Origin: Arthrobacter bambusae
Lineage (GTDB): Bacteria; Actinomycetota; Actinomycetes; Actinomycetales; Micrococcaceae
Direction: 5' to 3'
Assembly (NCBI RefSeq): GCF_030812595.1
Contig: NZ_JAUSSZ010000004.1
Location: forward strand, 124,001-188,000
DNA: 64,000 nt
The notes under the pieces were generated by a model. The model was not told where the DNA came from and searched no databases. It was given only the letters and a program-made list of their open reading frames with translations. Below, in pieces: positions 1 through 11,097 of this stretch; positions within the stretch are counted from its first letter, which is position 1, and each line of letters opens with the position of its first letter. The translations under genes were made by a program, and so were the position numbers.

Positions 1-471
1 ATCCGGCTGGCGAGTTCGCCACCCGCTGCCCGAGCAACCGTGGTACCGAGCCCCAAGGCCCGGACGGGCGGGCCCTCAGGTGAGGGCCCGCCCTCTACCC
101 GCAACACGCCTCAGCTCCTCAGCGTCGACGGTGAAATCCGCGCATTGGCCCGTAGTATCGCCCAGGCCGCGGTGGAAGTCCTGGCCGGCACCCGGCCGGT
201 GCAGCAGCTCTCACGGACCCTCGACCCACGATGCCTCGCAGCGTTGCAACACCGGGCCGAACTGACCCGGGGCCATGCTGCCAGCGCCCAGGGCGGCCAG
301 TCCAGGCTTCACCGAAGCCCCATGGTCCGCTCCGTGCATGTCTGCGCGGTGATGGACGGAGTGTACGAGGCCAGCCTGGTGGTGTCGGAGGAACTCCGCT
401 CCCGCGCCGTCGCCATGAGGCTTGAAGCGAGCAACGGCGCGTGGAAAGTCACCGCACTCGAAATCGGCTGA
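1..471 (+). CDS. Rv3235 family protein (N-terminus may be cut by window edge)
   Basis: The frame is open from the first base of the window to the TGA at 469-471, so the N-terminus may lie outside. The first start codon inside is GTG at 40, which gives 143 residues. The N-terminal third is Pro/Gly/Ser-rich. The rest, with the pattern IRALARSIAQAAVEVLAGTR and a C-terminal alternating strand region ending in WKVTALEIG, matches the small Rv3235 family that sits beside secA in many actinobacteria. The function of that family is unknown. It is convergent with secA, and only 40 bases separate the two stop codons. Family assignment rests on sequence look and synteny. Confidence 0.7.
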   Translation: MRLASSPPAARATVVPSPKARTGGPSGEGPPSTRNTPQLLSVDGEIRALARSIAQAAVEVLAGTRPVQQLSRTLDPRCLAALQHRAELTRGHAASAQGGQSRLHRSPMVRSVHVCAVMDGVYEASLVVSEELRSRAVAMRLEASNGAWKVTALEIG

Positions 472-511
472 CGGCAGGTCCGTCAGCTACATTCGCCGGG
501 CGATCGCAGTG

Positions 512-3256
512 TCAGCGGCGCTTCTTCTTGTTGGATGCGCGCTGCCTGCCATCTTCGGCAGCCTTGGCAGGATTGCCTGAGCGTCCCGAGGACCGGCCCT
601 CAACGCGGGTCTGGGTCCCACCGTCTTCACCAGGTGCCGTGTACTGCAGTTGAACAGGCTTCTCCGGGGCTTCGAGACCGGCCGCGCGGATCTGCGGATC
701 ATGATGTTCCACGTGACCGCCCTCGGGGCTGCCGTCCACCACGACTACGTCTTCGGCAGGGGTTACTTCTACCTCCAGGTTGTAGAGGAAACCCACGCTC
801 TCCTCGCGGATGGCCTCCATCATGCTCTGGAACATCGTGAAACCTTCACGCTGATACTCGACCAGCGGATCCCTCTGGGCCATGGCGCGCAGACCGATGC
901 CCTCTTTGAGGTAATCCATCTCATAGAGGTGCTCCTGCCACTTGCGTCCAATGACGGAGAGGACAACCCTGCGCTCAAGCTCACGCATGTTCTCGGAGCC
1001 AATGGCTTCTTCCCGTTCCTTGTAAACGAGCTTCGCGTCCGAAAGGATCTCGTTTTTGAGGAATTCAACGGACACGCGGGATTTGCCGCCGGCCTCGTCA
1101 ATGATGTCCTGGGCCGTCACGGTTACCGGGTAGAGCGTCTTGAGGTTGGTCCACAGTTGGTGGAAGTCCCAATCATCGCCGGTTCCATCCGCCGTCGCGG
1201 CATCTATCAGGGCGTTGATGGTGTCTTCCAGGAAGTACTGGACCTTTTCGTGCAGATCGTCGCCTTCAAGGATCCTGCGACGGTCGCCGTAGATGGCTTC
1301 ACGCTGGCGGTTCAGGACGTCGTCGTACTTGAGGACGTTCTTGCGCTGCTCGGCGTTCCGCCCTTCGACCTGGCCCTGGGCCGAAGCGATCGCACGCGAC
1401 ACGAGCTTCGATTCGAGGGCAACGTCGTCCGGCACTGAGCTGTTCATGAGGCGCTCGGCGGCACCTGAATTGAAAAGCCTCATGAGGTCATCGGTCAGCG
1501 AGAGGTAGAAACGGGACTCCCCCGGGTCACCCTGGCGCCCCGAGCGGCCACGAAGCTGGTTGTCGATTCGACGGGATTCGTGGCGTTCCGTACCCAGGAC
1601 GTACAGGCCGCCAAGTCCAAGCACTTCCTCATGCTCGTCCTTGACTGCCTGCTTGGCCGCCTCGAGTGCTTCCGGCCACGCGGCCTCGTATTCTTCGGAG
1701 TTCTCTTCGGGGTCCAGGCCCCGCTTTGCCAGTTCGGCGATGGCCGTGAACTCGGCGTTTCCGCCCAGCATGATGTCCGTACCGCGGCCGGCCATGTTGG
1801 TAGCGACCGTGACAGCACCCTTGCGCCCCGCCTGCGCCACAATGGCGGCCTCCCGCGCGTGGTTCTTTGCGTTCAGGACCTCGTGCCGGATGCCTTCCTT
1901 GGCCAACAGCTTGGCAAGGTATTCGCTCTTCTCCACGCTGGTGGTGCCCACGAGCACGGGTTGTCCTTTTTCGTGCCGTTCCGCGATGTCCTTCACGACG
2001 GCTTCGAACTTCACGATTTCGTTCTTGTACACAAGGTCCGACTGGTCGATGCGCTGCATGTCCCGGTTGGTGGGAATCGGAACCACGCCGAGTTTGTAGG
2101 TGCTCATGAACTCCGCTGCTTCGGTTTCAGCGGTACCGGTCATGCCCGAGAGCTTGGAGTACATGCGGAAGTAGTTCTGCAGCGTCACCGTGGCCAGGGT
2201 CTGGTTCTCAGCCTTGATCTCGACGTTTTCCTTCGCCTCGATCGCTTGGTGCATGCCCTCGTTGTAGCGCCGTCCGGCGAGGATACGCCCGGTGTGCTCG
2301 TCAACAATGAGGACTTCGCCGTCCAGGATGACGTAGTCCTTGTCCCGTTTGAAGAGCTCTTTGGCCTTGATCGCATTGTTCAAGAAGCCGATGAGCGGTG
2401 TGTTGGCGGATTCGTAGAGGTTCTGGATGCCGAGGTAGTCCTCGACCTTCTCGATGCCGGCTTCCAAAACGCCGACGGTGCGCTTTTTTTCGTCGACTTC
2501 GTAGTCGACCTCTGGCTGGAGGCGCTGCACGACCTTCGCGAACTCGCTGTACCAGCGGTTGGTGTCGCCCTGGGCCGGACCGGAAATGATGAGCGGGGTA
2601 CGGGCTTCGTCGATAAGGATGGAGTCCACTTCGTCGACAATCGCGAAGTGGTGGCCGCGCTGCACAAGCTCGGACTTGTCCCACGCCATGTTGTCGCGCA
2701 AGTAATCGAAGCCGAATTCATTGTTGGTGCCATAGGTGATGTCTGCCGCGTACATTTGGCGGCGCACTTCAGGATCCTGGTTGGAGAGGATGCAACCACT
2801 GCTGAGGCCAAGGAAGCGGTAGACACGGCCCATGAGCTCGGACTGGTATTCGGCGAGGTAGTCGTTGACTGTAACGACGTGCACGCCCTTGCCGCTCAGG
2901 GCATTGAGGAAGGCGGGAGCGGTGGCCACGAGGGTCTTTCCTTCACCGGTCTTCATTTCGGCGATATTGCCGAGGTGAAGGGCGGCCCCACCCATGAGCT
3001 GGACATCGAAGTGGCGCATCCCCAGGGTGCGGGAAGAAGCTTCACGAACAGCTGCGAAAGCCTCCGGCAAGAGATCGTCCAGCTTCTCGCCGTCCTCGTG
3101 ACGGGCGCGGAGCCTGTCCGTCTCCTCGCGCAATTCGGCGTCGGAGAAGGTCTTGAAAGAGTCTTCGAGGGCATTGATGGAATCGGCATAGGTCCGCAGT
3201 TGCCTCAGGGTTTTTTTGTCACCCGTGCGGAGAAGTTTTTCGATAAGTGATGCCAC
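512..3256 (-). CDS. secA: Preprotein translocase ATPase SecA (SecA1 type)
   Basis: SecA is the motor of the general Sec pathway. It binds precursor proteins and drives them through SecYEG by ATP hydrolysis at the cytoplasmic face of the membrane. The 914-residue product has the Walker A motif MKTGEGKT near residue 105, the DEVD Walker B box ([21 protein letters not shown]), the second nucleotide-binding fold with [10 protein letters not shown], and the [19 protein letters not shown] helicase motif. Length is normal for actinobacterial SecA1. The C-terminus is basic (ends NKKKRR) and lacks the Cys-rich SEC-C zinc motif found in many proteobacterial SecAs. Start is GTG at 3256, with GGGAG about 10 bases upstream. 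Confidence 0.98.
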   Translation of the reverse strand: MASLIEKLLRTGDKKTLRQLRTYADSINALEDSFKTFSDAELREETDRLRARHEDGEKLDDLLPEAFAAVREASSRTLGMRHFDVQLMGGAALHLGNIAEMKTGEGKTLVATAPAFLNALSGKGVHVVTVNDYLAEYQSELMGRVYRFLGLSSGCILSNQDPEVRRQMYAADITYGTNNEFGFDYLRDNMAWDKSELVQRGHHFAIVDEVDSILIDEARTPLIISGPAQGDTNRWYSEFAKVVQRLQPEVDYEVDEKKRTVGVLEAGIEKVEDYLGIQNLYESANTPLIGFLNNAIKAKELFKRDKDYVILDGEVLIVDEHTGRILAGRRYNEGMHQAIEAKENVEIKAENQTLATVTLQNYFRMYSKLSGMTGTAETEAAEFMSTYKLGVVPIPTNRDMQRIDQSDLVYKNEIVKFEAVVKDIAERHEKGQPVLVGTTSVEKSEYLAKLLAKEGIRHEVLNAKNHAREAAIVAQAGRKGAVTVATNMAGRGTDIMLGGNAEFTAIAELAKRGLDPEENSEEYEAAWPEALEAAKQAVKDEHEEVLGLGGLYVLGTERHESRRIDNQLRGRSGRQGDPGESRFYLSLTDDLMRLFNSGAAERLMNSSVPDDVALESKLVSRAIASAQGQVEGRNAEQRKNVLKYDDVLNRQREAIYGDRRRILEGDDLHEKVQYFLEDTINALIDAATADGTGDDWDFHQLWTNLKTLYPVTVTAQDIIDEAGGKSRVSVEFLKNEILSDAKLVYKEREEAIGSENMRELERRVVLSVIGRKWQEHLYEMDYLKEGIGLRAMAQRDPLVEYQREGFTMFQSMMEAIREESVGFLYNLEVEVTPAEDVVVVDGSPEGGHVEHHDPQIRAAGLEAPEKPVQLQYTAPGEDGGTQTRVEGRSSGRSGNPAKAAEDGRQRASNKKKRR

Positions 3257-3379
3257 GTAAAGTTGCTCCCAGTCTCAAGCTGCCGAATTCTGGCGGTTTC
3301 AGTCTACGGGAGAGACCAACGCCCCGACGCCTGATTTCCCTGAGAGCGGAGTACCGCCCGCTGCGGGAGCTCCGGAATT

Positions 3380-4621
3380 TCAGTTGCGGGCCACTGCCGA
3401 GGCAAGCGCAGGCGAGAGATCGCCTATCGGCGACACGACAACGTCGTCGAGCCCCAGCCAGTCGGCCATGAGGCGAAGCTCAGCAGAAAGCTCGACGGCG
3501 GTGTCCGCCGGGGCGTCCGCTTCGGCGTGGGCAGCACGCACCAGAAGCTGCCTGCGCGCGCGGTCGGCCTTGAGGTCTACCCTCGCAACCACGGCGTCAC
3601 GGAGAAGGAAGGGCAGCACGTAGTAGCCGAACTTGCGCTTTTCCGCCGGCGTGTAGATCTCGATCCGGTAATGGAAGCCGAACAACTCCTCAAGCCTTCT
3701 ACGCTCAAAGACCAGTGAATCAAAGGGGCTGAGCAGGGCGCGGCCCGTGGCGGTCCGGGGAAGCCTGGCCTCCACATGCCGGTACAAGGCCCGGTCCCAG
3801 CCACGTACCGTGACCGGCTCGAGACGCCCGGTGGCTACGAGCCTTTCGACCGATGCTCCAGCTGCCTTTACCGGAGTCCGGAAATAATCGGCGAAACAGC
3901 GGATGGTTCCGATGCCATGGGCCTGGGCTGCGGCGTCGATCAGCCGGTCCATGGCCACCGCCGCCATGTCGGAGCCACCGAACGGGAGCAATCCTGCGCG
4001 GGCGGTGACGGCAGGCAATCCCGGCGGCAGAACCCGCGATGTGAGCGTGTACCGGCGCTCAAACTGCTCTGTCCTCGACGCGGCCGTCACGAGGCCCTCT
4101 TCAAACAAGTGCTCCAAAACCCTTTTGACCAGGTTCCAGTTCCAGCCCCAGTTATCGTGCTGCCGGTCTTCCTGGTGCCCCAGGTACGCGGTCAATTGAG
4201 CGGCGGTCATGGGGCGCCCGGATGCGAGCGCCCCGAGGATCCGGTTCGCCATGTCCTCCCGGACTCCCGGTTCCAAGTGGGCCGCGCCAACCCATGCACG
4301 GTTCTGCCAGAGCAGCAGGTCCTGGAAGTGTTCCGGGCGGATGAAGCTCGCCTCGTGCGCCCAGTACTCCATCATGCGCCGCGGACTCCGCCCGGCCATG
4401 GCATGAAGGATGCTTCGGTCGTAATTGCCTAGCCTTGAGAAGAATGGAAGGTAGTGACTGCGTGAGAGGACATTGACGGAGTCGATCTGCACCACTTGGA
4501 GGCGGGCAAAGGTGCGGCCCACCGTCCGTGAGGTCACGGGGCCGGTGGGCCGTTCCTTGTCCAATCCTTGGGCTGCCAATGCAATCCGCCGTGCCTGCGG
4601 GAGGCTCAGCGAAGCGGCCAT
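3380..4621 (-). CDS. YcaQ/AlkZ-like winged-helix DNA glycosylase
   Basis: 413 residues, HTH_42/YcaQ family: DNA glycosylases built from three winged-helix modules that excise bulky alkylated bases and unhook interstrand crosslinks. A catalytic Q-x-D motif is visible as Q45-I46-D47 in LQVVQIDSV. This is the YcaQ (AlkX) variant, not the Q-x-Q variant of the antibiotic self-resistance enzyme AlkZ. Further family hallmarks are YWAHEASF near residue 87 and the C-terminal DLKADR region. It stands alone between secA and hpf on the same strand. ATG at 4621. A general genome-maintenance role is inferred, since no biosynthetic cluster is nearby. Confidence 0.85.
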   Translation of the reverse strand: MAASLSLPQARRIALAAQGLDKERPTGPVTSRTVGRTFARLQVVQIDSVNVLSRSHYLPFFSRLGNYDRSILHAMAGRSPRRMMEYWAHEASFIRPEHFQDLLLWQNRAWVGAAHLEPGVREDMANRILGALASGRPMTAAQLTAYLGHQEDRQHDNWGWNWNLVKRVLEHLFEEGLVTAASRTEQFERRYTLTSRVLPPGLPAVTARAGLLPFGGSDMAAVAMDRLIDAAAQAHGIGTIRCFADYFRTPVKAAGASVERLVATGRLEPVTVRGWDRALYRHVEARLPRTATGRALLSPFDSLVFERRRLEELFGFHYRIEIYTPAEKRKFGYYVLPFLLRDAVVARVDLKADRARRQLLVRAAHAEADAPADTAVELSAELRLMADWLGLDDVVVSPIGDLSPALASAVARN

Positions 4622-4653
4622 GCCAGTCCTTTCATGGGAAATACGAATGCGGC

Positions 4654-5379
4654 CTAGGTTGTGGCGGCCTGGTCATTCGAGCGGTAGGCGTGGATCTTTT
4701 CCTCCACGGGTTCGTCTCCTGGTTCGCACGTGGAGTCCAGAGTGATGACTCCATAGGTCCAGCCACGGCGACGGTAGACAACCGACGGCGTGTTGGTTTC
4801 CTTGTCCACAAACAGGTAGAAATTGTGGCCCACCAATTCCATGTTGTCCACCGCGTCATCAAGGGTGAGCGAAGCGGCGGGGAAAACCTTGCGACGAATC
4901 AAGACGGGGGAATCACCGACCGGAATGTCGTTGTCGACATCGTAAGGCGAGGTCTCCACTTGTGGCGTCGTTGACTCCTGGTGGTTGCTGGCCTCGACGT
5001 AAATGGGTTCGCTCGCGCTGGCAGGCTCAAGCGTCGCAGTAGCCTCACGAACGGCTTTGGGGGTGTGGCGGCCGTGGTGGACCTTCTTGCGGTCCTTGGC
5101 CCTGCGGAGTCTTTCAAGCAGCTTGCTGTAGGCGAGATCAAAGGCGGCAAACTTGTCAGCGGCGCTCGCTTCGGCCCGGATCACAGGGCCCCGGCCCAGA
5201 ACTGTCACTTCCACCGTGAGCTGGCCCGGTGTCTGGCGCGGGTTGGTTTCTTTTGAAACCTTCGCGTCAACCCTCTGGACTTTGTCCCCAAGCGATTCAA
5301 TCTTTGAAATCTTCTCGCCGGCATACTCGCGGAAGCGATCCGAAACGGTCAGATTACGGCCGCTGATCATGAACTCCAT
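4654..5379 (-). CDS. hpf: Long-form ribosome hibernation promoting factor
   Basis: The N-terminal S30AE/RaiA domain (about residues 1-105, starting MEFMISGRNLTVSDRFREYAGEKI) binds the decoding centre of the 30S subunit. A variable linker follows, then the C-terminal ribosome-binding dimerisation domain (about 180-235, with VRRKVFPAASLTLDDAVDNMELVGHNFYLFVDKETN), which lets 70S ribosomes pair into inactive 100S particles in stationary phase. I place the start at ATG 5379 because GGAGGG lies 6 bases upstream. The longer frame from GTG 5406 has no ribosome binding site. This gives 241 residues, normal for the long form. The gene lies between comF and a glycosylase gene, as in other actinobacteria. 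Confidence 0.95.
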   Translation of the reverse strand: MEFMISGRNLTVSDRFREYAGEKISKIESLGDKVQRVDAKVSKETNPRQTPGQLTVEVTVLGRGPVIRAEASAADKFAAFDLAYSKLLERLRRAKDRKKVHHGRHTPKAVREATATLEPASASEPIYVEASNHQESTTPQVETSPYDVDNDIPVGDSPVLIRRKVFPAASLTLDDAVDNMELVGHNFYLFVDKETNTPSVVYRRRGWTYGVITLDSTCEPGDEPVEEKIHAYRSNDQAATT

Positions 5380-5541
5380 GGTGCCCTCCAAACAACTCGG
5401 TGACACGATAAGGGCGCTTCTCGGGGGCTGATCTGACGGACAGTCGAGCCCCTTTCCGAGCCGCTATCGACAGGTACATCTGTTCTTGGTACCCATAACC
5501 GACGTTAGTTCATCGACACGGGTAATTCATCCTTTCGTCAT

Positions 5542-6393
5542 TTATTTTTTGTTTGAGTCGATACGGGACTGAATGCTTGGTCCGCTCCTAGGAAGGTCGC
5601 CACCGGCTGGCGGCCGGATGGCTGCGAGGACGACCGCTCCACACACCACACCTCCGGCCGCGGACACTGCCCGGGCGGCTTCGGCGAGGGTGGCACCCGT
5701 GGTGAGGACGTCGTCGACGATAACGCAGGCCTTCCCCTCCAAGGAACGTTTGCGGAGCAGCCGAACGGTCATGGAGCCGCGCACACGGCGGGCGCGCTCA
5801 CCGCGGCCCAAGCCTTTTTGCCCGCTTTCTGAAATGACAACCGGGCCTGGAATACTGTCGAACCTGGCCAGAAGTGCGCTGATGAGGGGCGGCCCTGCGA
5901 ACGCGGGCGCCTTCTTCAACGCATCCGCCACGCGCAGGCCCGGGATAGCGTCCAGGCGCCGCAGGCGGGCAAGCAAGAGATGGACGGGGCTGAATCCACG
6001 ACGCCGGAACGCCGCGTTGCTGCTGGGAACAGGCACAAGACAGATGTCTACGCGGTCTCCGACGGCGGACCGGATGGCTTTGCCCAGGGCCGGCGAGAGC
6101 ACTGATGCGAGCCGTCCCTGGCCCAGGTGCTTGAAGGAAAGCAAGGCTTGGGCAAGTTCGTCCCGATAGTGTCCGCCTGCGACGACGGGCAGAATCACGG
6201 ACCCATCCACGGTGAGCAGGGCCGGCGCCTGCCCTTCGGCGCGGAATGGACGGTTGCACAGAAGGCGCAACTGACGTGCGCAAGCGCCGCAGAGCGAGGA
6301 ATCCTCGGAACCACAGCACACGCACTCCACGGGAGCCAGGACGGCGAGCAAGTCGACGAAGGCATCGTCGACACCCTGCGCGAACCTCGCCAA
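5542..6393 (-). CDS. ComF family phosphoribosyltransferase-like protein
   Basis: 283 residues. The N-terminal zinc-ribbon-like part has CVCCG and CGAC cysteine pairs within the first 50 residues. The C-terminal type I phosphoribosyltransferase fold has the PRPP loop VIVDDVLTTGATLAEA near residue 225. ComF proteins are linked to DNA uptake in Firmicutes and Proteobacteria, but the actinobacterial homologue beside hpf has no proven role. The only upstream start is TTG at 6393; GTG or TTG codons further inside are alternatives. It shares the strand with lpqB, 154 bases upstream. Confidence 0.88.
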   Translation of the reverse strand: MARFAQGVDDAFVDLLAVLAPVECVCCGSEDSSLCGACARQLRLLCNRPFRAEGQAPALLTVDGSVILPVVAGGHYRDELAQALLSFKHLGQGRLASVLSPALGKAIRSAVGDRVDICLVPVPSSNAAFRRRGFSPVHLLLARLRRLDAIPGLRVADALKKAPAFAGPPLISALLARFDSIPGPVVISESGQKGLGRGERARRVRGSMTVRLLRKRSLEGKACVIVDDVLTTGATLAEAARAVSAAGGVVCGAVVLAAIRPPAGGDLPRSGPSIQSRIDSNKK

Positions 6394-6547
6394 TCGGGCG
6401 TGCGGCCCCAGCCGGGACGACGTCTAGGTCAGCGTCACGCGCCCGGCTGCGACTTTCAGTACCCATGCCCCAAGCATCCGGCTCCCCTCCCAGGGCCAAC
6501 ACCGCGCAAACGGGCTATGTGGAAAACCCGCACCTGGCCGAGGGCAT

Positions 6548-8284
6548 CTAGCCCGGGAAGGAAGGATCCACCGGGCCCTTGAGTTGCAGTTCCCAGCCGT
6601 TCCCCACTCGTTGGAACACACCCGCCCCGGACTGTCCGAAAATCTGCTCGGGTCCGTTGCCCGCGCTGATGCTCGTCAGGTTAGGCCACGCAGGCAACAG
6701 CTGCGGCTGGCCCGAGGTCAAGGACAACAGTTCTGGAACCACATTCCCGGTTGACGAGGCTTTCATCACCGCGACCGTCGTGGAATTGACCCACACGCCT
6801 TGGTCAACGGGGGAGGAAGAAAACAACGTTGTGGGTGCGGTCAGATCCTTGGGCGTGCCGTCAGGATTGCGGACAATGCCGGTCACCTGCACCGATGACT
6901 TGCCGTTCATCTCAGAGATGACCAGCGCACGCGTCCCTTCACGGGATACCCGGAAGTCCCGCACCACGCGCCCTGCCAGCCACGCGGGCGTGATCGTCAC
7001 GGTGGGGACGGGCTGGCCTTGAGGAATGTCCGACGGTTTGAACGCCACGACCTCTGTGGCACCGCTGGCTCCCGGACCTGCCGTCCAGACCCAATCCTGC
7101 GGGCTGAAGGAGGGATGGCTCAGCGTGCTCCTGGTTGTAAGTTGACGGGCAGGTTGGCCGGGAATCATCGAATACAAGGAGGTCCCGGCACCGTTGAGGA
7201 AGGCCACGGCCTGGGACGTCGGGGACTCGGCGGGGGCGCTCGGGTTCAGTGCGGCCACCGGCTGCATGTCCGGAAGGGCCGAGACCCTGTTGTTTTCGTA
7301 ACGCACGAGTTCGTTGTTGCTGATGGCGATTTGTCGTGCCGGAGCGTTCTTCTCAAGGACAGGCGGCAGGACCGAACCGTTGTCCTCCACCCGGACCAGG
7401 TCCTGGTCAGCCCGCAGCTGGACGTTGACCACGTCCGGCTGGCTACGGAAGGTCAAGGCCAGTTGGTTTTGCATGCGCTGCCGGTCCTCGGCAGAGGCAT
7501 CCACGAGTTCCTTCGCGGAAAGATCCACTTGGGCTGCTCCCGACACAACCGGCACCGACTCCCTCGCCAGCTTCATGCCGGAAGGAAAGGCGCTGACCAC
7601 CGCCCCTTGGAGGTAAGGCGCGGGACCGTCGAGCAAGGCACTTGTCATTGCCTTGACGGTGTTTTTCTTGATGAACCACCGGACGTCCGGAACCGCATAG
7701 GTAAACGTGGGGTCATAGAAATAGATGGGCTGGGCCGCGTAGATGACTTTGAACGTCTCTTCCGGGATCGCGGTGCCGTCCGGGACCGACGAGATCCGCC
7801 ACTCGCCGTCGACCTGTTCGAGCGTCACCGGAATTGTTTCGGTGGTTCCTTCCGGGAACTGCGTCGCAACGCCGTCGGCGTCAACTGAGTAGGCGAGGTC
7901 CAGCTGGTACTTGAACTCGTTTTCCACGCCGGTCTTGACGACGGTCGCCTTGCGGAAAACGAGCGTCCGTTTGTCGGACTTCCAGCTGACGGACAGCGCC
8001 TGCGTGAGATATTGCCGGGCCACCGCGTAGTCACCTTCGTAACCGCTGCCTGCACCATAGAAGTCTTCGATGATCGACTCCGGGGTGGCACCGGGGTGTG
8101 GTGGCGGAGGGAAGAAGACGGGAGCATTCGGGTTGCCCGCGCTCTCGTCCTTGCTCTTGCCTACCGGACCGGACCGCGGGATCTGCGCGCAGGAACTGAG
8201 GACCACCATGAGGGCGGCAAGAACGGCGATCATGGACCTCAACAGGTACCGGCGCCGGGCCAGAGAGGAGCGTCGGGAACTCAA
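6548..8284 (-). CDS. lpqB: LpqB lipoprotein, MtrAB accessory factor
   Basis: 578-residue envelope lipoprotein with a twin-arginine-rich N-region, a hydrophobic segment and lipobox L-S-S-C with the lipidated cysteine at residue 32. A GerMN-type domain follows (about 190-310) and then a beta-propeller-like C-terminal half. In mycobacteria LpqB binds the extracellular part of MtrB and tunes MtrA phosphorylation. The TTG start at 8284 overlaps the mtrB stop (TTGA), so the genes are translationally coupled in the order mtrA-mtrB-lpqB. Confidence 0.95.
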   Translation of the reverse strand: MSSRRSSLARRRYLLRSMIAVLAALMVVLSSCAQIPRSGPVGKSKDESAGNPNAPVFFPPPPHPGATPESIIEDFYGAGSGYEGDYAVARQYLTQALSVSWKSDKRTLVFRKATVVKTGVENEFKYQLDLAYSVDADGVATQFPEGTTETIPVTLEQVDGEWRISSVPDGTAIPEETFKVIYAAQPIYFYDPTFTYAVPDVRWFIKKNTVKAMTSALLDGPAPYLQGAVVSAFPSGMKLARESVPVVSGAAQVDLSAKELVDASAEDRQRMQNQLALTFRSQPDVVNVQLRADQDLVRVEDNGSVLPPVLEKNAPARQIAISNNELVRYENNRVSALPDMQPVAALNPSAPAESPTSQAVAFLNGAGTSLYSMIPGQPARQLTTRSTLSHPSFSPQDWVWTAGPGASGATEVVAFKPSDIPQGQPVPTVTITPAWLAGRVVRDFRVSREGTRALVISEMNGKSSVQVTGIVRNPDGTPKDLTAPTTLFSSSPVDQGVWVNSTTVAVMKASSTGNVVPELLSLTSGQPQLLPAWPNLTSISAGNGPEQIFGQSGAGVFQRVGNGWELQLKGPVDPSFPG

Positions 8285-10275
8285 GATACCGTCCCCCCTT
8301 GGGCATTGCCGGCGTCTTGGGCATTGCCGGCGTCGTCGCTGCCCGGCGGGGGCGTCGAAGGCGGCAGTGACCCGGCGTCCTCCGGCCCCGTATCCGCAGC
8401 GGAACCGCGTTCCGCGGGCGGATCGCCCGCATCCAAAACCAGCATCTGGCGCTCCGGAGCGGCACCCGGCAAATTGATGTCTGCGGGTTCAAGCTGCAGA
8501 GGTGACTTCACAATCGTGCCACCCTTCTTGAGAGGCAGGGTCAGCCGGAAGTTGGAACCTGCTCCCTTGCGGCCCCAGGCCTGCAACCAACCGTTGTGGA
8601 GTTTGGTGTCCTCCGCGGCGATCGAAAGGCCCAGTCCGCTGCCGCCAGTGGTCCGGGCACGCGCGGGATCGGCGCGCCAGAAACGGTCGAAGACCCGCGC
8701 GGCTTCCGCCGGGGTCATCCCGATCCCGAAGTCACGCACCGAGATGGCCACGGAGTCTTGGTTCGCTGCAACGGAAACGTGGACAGGTTTCCCCTCGCCA
8801 TGTTCGAGGGCGTTGAGCAGCAGGTTCCGCAGGATGCGGTCGATCCTGCGGGCGTCCATCTCGACGATGATGCGCTTGTGGCGCGAGGCAAGGCGCACTT
8901 CGGAGCCGTACTCCGCGGCAACGGGCGAAGCGCCGTCGATGACATGGGACACGACTTGGAAGATGTCGGTCGGCTCCGCGTCCAGTACCGCGGCACCGGC
9001 GTCGAAGCGTGAGATCTCCAGAAGGTCCGAGAGCAACGACTGGAAACGCTCCACCTGGTTGTAGAGCAGTTCCGCGGAGCGCTTGTTGATGGGGTCGAAG
9101 TCGTCGCGGGCATCGAACAACACTTCCGCTGCCATCCGAACGGTGGTGAGCGGTGTCCGGAGTTCATGGGACACATCAGAGACGAACCTCTGCTGCATCT
9201 GGGACAACGTGGCCAGCTGCGTAATCTGCTCCTGAAGGCTCGCGGCCATGTGGTTGAAGGAGGCGCCGAGCCTGGCCACCTCGTCTTCGCCCTTGACCAC
9301 CATCCGCTCCTGCAACTGGCCTGCGGCCAGCTTCTCGGAGACGACGGCGGCGTGGCTCACGGGACTCACGACGTTCCTGGTCACGTACCAGGCGATACCG
9401 CCGATCATCAGGATCAGAGCGGCGCCGCCGGCCCACAGCACATTCTGGATTTCGTCCAGGGTTTGTTGGGCGGTGTCCAGGTCATAGAGGAGATAGAGCT
9501 CATAGACCGTGCCGTTGAACGTGACCTTGTTGCCGACCGCGATGCCGGGGTGGTCCTGGTTGCCCACAGGGAACTCGGTGGAAGCCCAGTATTGGTCCTT
9601 GCCCGATTCCTGCACGGCCTTACGAAGAGCCGGAGGAATGACACGGACCGTCAACTGATCCGAGGCCCGCGATTCCACCCACCGGTTACGCGGCTTCGTT
9701 TGTTCGGGCATCGCTTCGAAGACGTAACGCCGCTGAATGACCGAGCCGTTGCCCTCCACCGCTTTCAGCGTGTCATAGACGAGGGTGATCACGCTGGATT
9801 GGTCGTTGGCTTGTGAACCGTCGAAGGTGTCCTGGACCTGCTTGACGTAGTAGCGGCTCTCTGATTCGGCTTGCTTCAAACGCTCCTGGAACAAGTTGTT
9901 CGCTATTTGGTTGGAGAGGTACGCGCCGACCACCGCAAAAGACACCATCGACAAAACGATCGTCACCGCGACGGTCCGGAATTCCAGGGACCGGCGCCAA
10001 CGGCGCAGCAGGGCGCGCCACAAATACCGGATCCCCGGCCGGATGTGGCGGAGTCCGGTCACCACAAGGCGGGAGACACGCAGCGCGAGGATCAGGGCAC
10101 GGCGCGTCCAAATGCGGGTGCGCTCCAGGATCCACGGGAGATTCAGTGCCCGGGCGTCCGTGTGTTCCGGGACAGGATGTCCCGGAACGGGATGTTTGAC
10201 CTTGGTCGCGGCCTCGTGGTCAGTGCCGGGCTCGCCGGTGGAAGACTCAGGCGCCTGCTTTATATCCGACACCAC
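8281..10275 (-). CDS. mtrB: MtrB sensor histidine kinase
   Basis: 664 residues. It has a cytoplasmic N-tail, a transmembrane helix near residue 105, an extracellular sensor domain, a second helix near 285, a HAMP domain, a HisKA dimerisation helix with the phosphorylated His370 ([18 protein letters not shown]), and a HATPase_c domain with N box (LLLNALEHG), G1 box (DFGIGM) and G2 box (GSGLGLSIA). It phosphorylates MtrA in response to envelope or osmotic state and cell division. GTG start at 10275, 29 bases inside mtrA. The C-terminus carries a low-complexity tail with a tandem DAGNAQ duplication. Confidence 0.97.
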   Translation of the reverse strand: MVSDIKQAPESSTGEPGTDHEAATKVKHPVPGHPVPEHTDARALNLPWILERTRIWTRRALILALRVSRLVVTGLRHIRPGIRYLWRALLRRWRRSLEFRTVAVTIVLSMVSFAVVGAYLSNQIANNLFQERLKQAESESRYYVKQVQDTFDGSQANDQSSVITLVYDTLKAVEGNGSVIQRRYVFEAMPEQTKPRNRWVESRASDQLTVRVIPPALRKAVQESGKDQYWASTEFPVGNQDHPGIAVGNKVTFNGTVYELYLLYDLDTAQQTLDEIQNVLWAGGAALILMIGGIAWYVTRNVVSPVSHAAVVSEKLAAGQLQERMVVKGEDEVARLGASFNHMAASLQEQITQLATLSQMQQRFVSDVSHELRTPLTTVRMAAEVLFDARDDFDPINKRSAELLYNQVERFQSLLSDLLEISRFDAGAAVLDAEPTDIFQVVSHVIDGASPVAAEYGSEVRLASRHKRIIVEMDARRIDRILRNLLLNALEHGEGKPVHVSVAANQDSVAISVRDFGIGMTPAEAARVFDRFWRADPARARTTGGSGLGLSIAAEDTKLHNGWLQAWGRKGAGSNFRLTLPLKKGGTIVKSPLQLEPADINLPGAAPERQMLVLDAGDPPAERGSAADTGPEDAGSLPPSTPPPGSDDAGNAQDAGNAQGGTVS
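8298..8333 (-). repeat. Perfect 2 x 18-bp tandem repeat at the mtrB 3' end
   Basis: Unit CTTGGGCATTGCCGGCGT occurs twice without a mismatch. In frame it encodes [12 protein letters not shown] in the last residues of MtrB, beyond the kinase domain. Confidence 0.95.
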
Positions 10276-10921
10276 GAACCGTCAATACAACTTCAGGAGC
10301 TTCCGGGTCACGCTCGATCTTGGACCGCAGCCGCTGGACATGGACATTGACCAAGCGGGTGTCGGCAGCGTGGCGGTAGCCCCAAACCTGCTCAAGGAGC
10401 AGTTCACGGGTGAAGACCTGCCAGGGCTTGCGGGCCAGGGCGACCAACAGATCGAACTCCAGGGGAGTCAGCGAAATCCGCTCTCCGCCGCGGGTGACCA
10501 AGTGGCCCGCAACGTCGATGGTGACGTCGGCAATCCGCAGGGTCTCGGGCGCCTTCTGGTCTCCCGGGCGCAGCCTGGCTCGGACCCGGGCCACGAGCTC
10601 GGCCGGTTTAAATGGCTTGGGCACGTAGTCGTCTGCGCCGGATTCGAGCCCGCGGACGACGTCGGAAGTGTCCGATTTGGCGGTGAGCATGACAATCGGA
10701 ACGTCTGACTCCCCGCGGATCTGGCGGCACACTTCGATGCCATCCGATCCGGGCAGCATCAAGTCAAGCAGCACCAGATCTGGCTTCGAGGAACGGAAGA
10801 CCTCCAGCGCTTGCCCGCCGTCCGCGCAAAAAACCGGGTCGAAGCCGTCGTTCCGCAGCACGATGCCGATCATTTCGGCCAGCGCTTCGTCGTCGTCTAC
10901 TACCAGGATGCGTGCCTTCAT
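10247..10921 (-). CDS. mtrA: MtrA response regulator
   Basis: 224-residue OmpR/PhoB-type regulator. Receiver domain: acidic pocket D9-D10-D11, phosphoacceptor D53 (LLDLMLPG), T80 and K102. Winged-helix DNA-binding domain: about 130-224, with LTPLEFDLLVALARKPWQVFTRE and [23 protein letters not shown]. It is the essential output of the MtrAB system controlling cell wall, division and osmoprotection genes. The frame runs further upstream, but ATG at 10921 matches the family start (MKARILVVDDDEALAEM) and has AAGGGAA about 10 bases upstream. Confidence 0.97.
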   Translation of the reverse strand: MKARILVVDDDEALAEMIGIVLRNDGFDPVFCADGGQALEVFRSSKPDLVLLDLMLPGSDGIEVCRQIRGESDVPIVMLTAKSDTSDVVRGLESGADDYVPKPFKPAELVARVRARLRPGDQKAPETLRIADVTIDVAGHLVTRGGERISLTPLEFDLLVALARKPWQVFTRELLLEQVWGYRHAADTRLVNVHVQRLRSKIERDPEAPEVVLTVRGVGYKAGA

Positions 10922-11097
10922 AGTTATATATTCCCTTATCACCAAGCCTTTGTCCCGTTGAGCCCGATCACGGCATGGCGCGCTGCGGCCCGCAAGCGGT
11001 TGGGCTATGAGGCGCGGCTGCGGAACTATAGGCTGGTGCGAACGGCCCCTCTCGGGGTCCGTGCATTGCTGCGGACGCATCTCTTGGGGAGGAAAAC

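Noticed and set aside
1580..3250. 556-codon frame on the plus strand opposite secA
   Set aside because: It mirrors the secA codons (GC3 effect), has no ribosome binding site and no recognisable domain.
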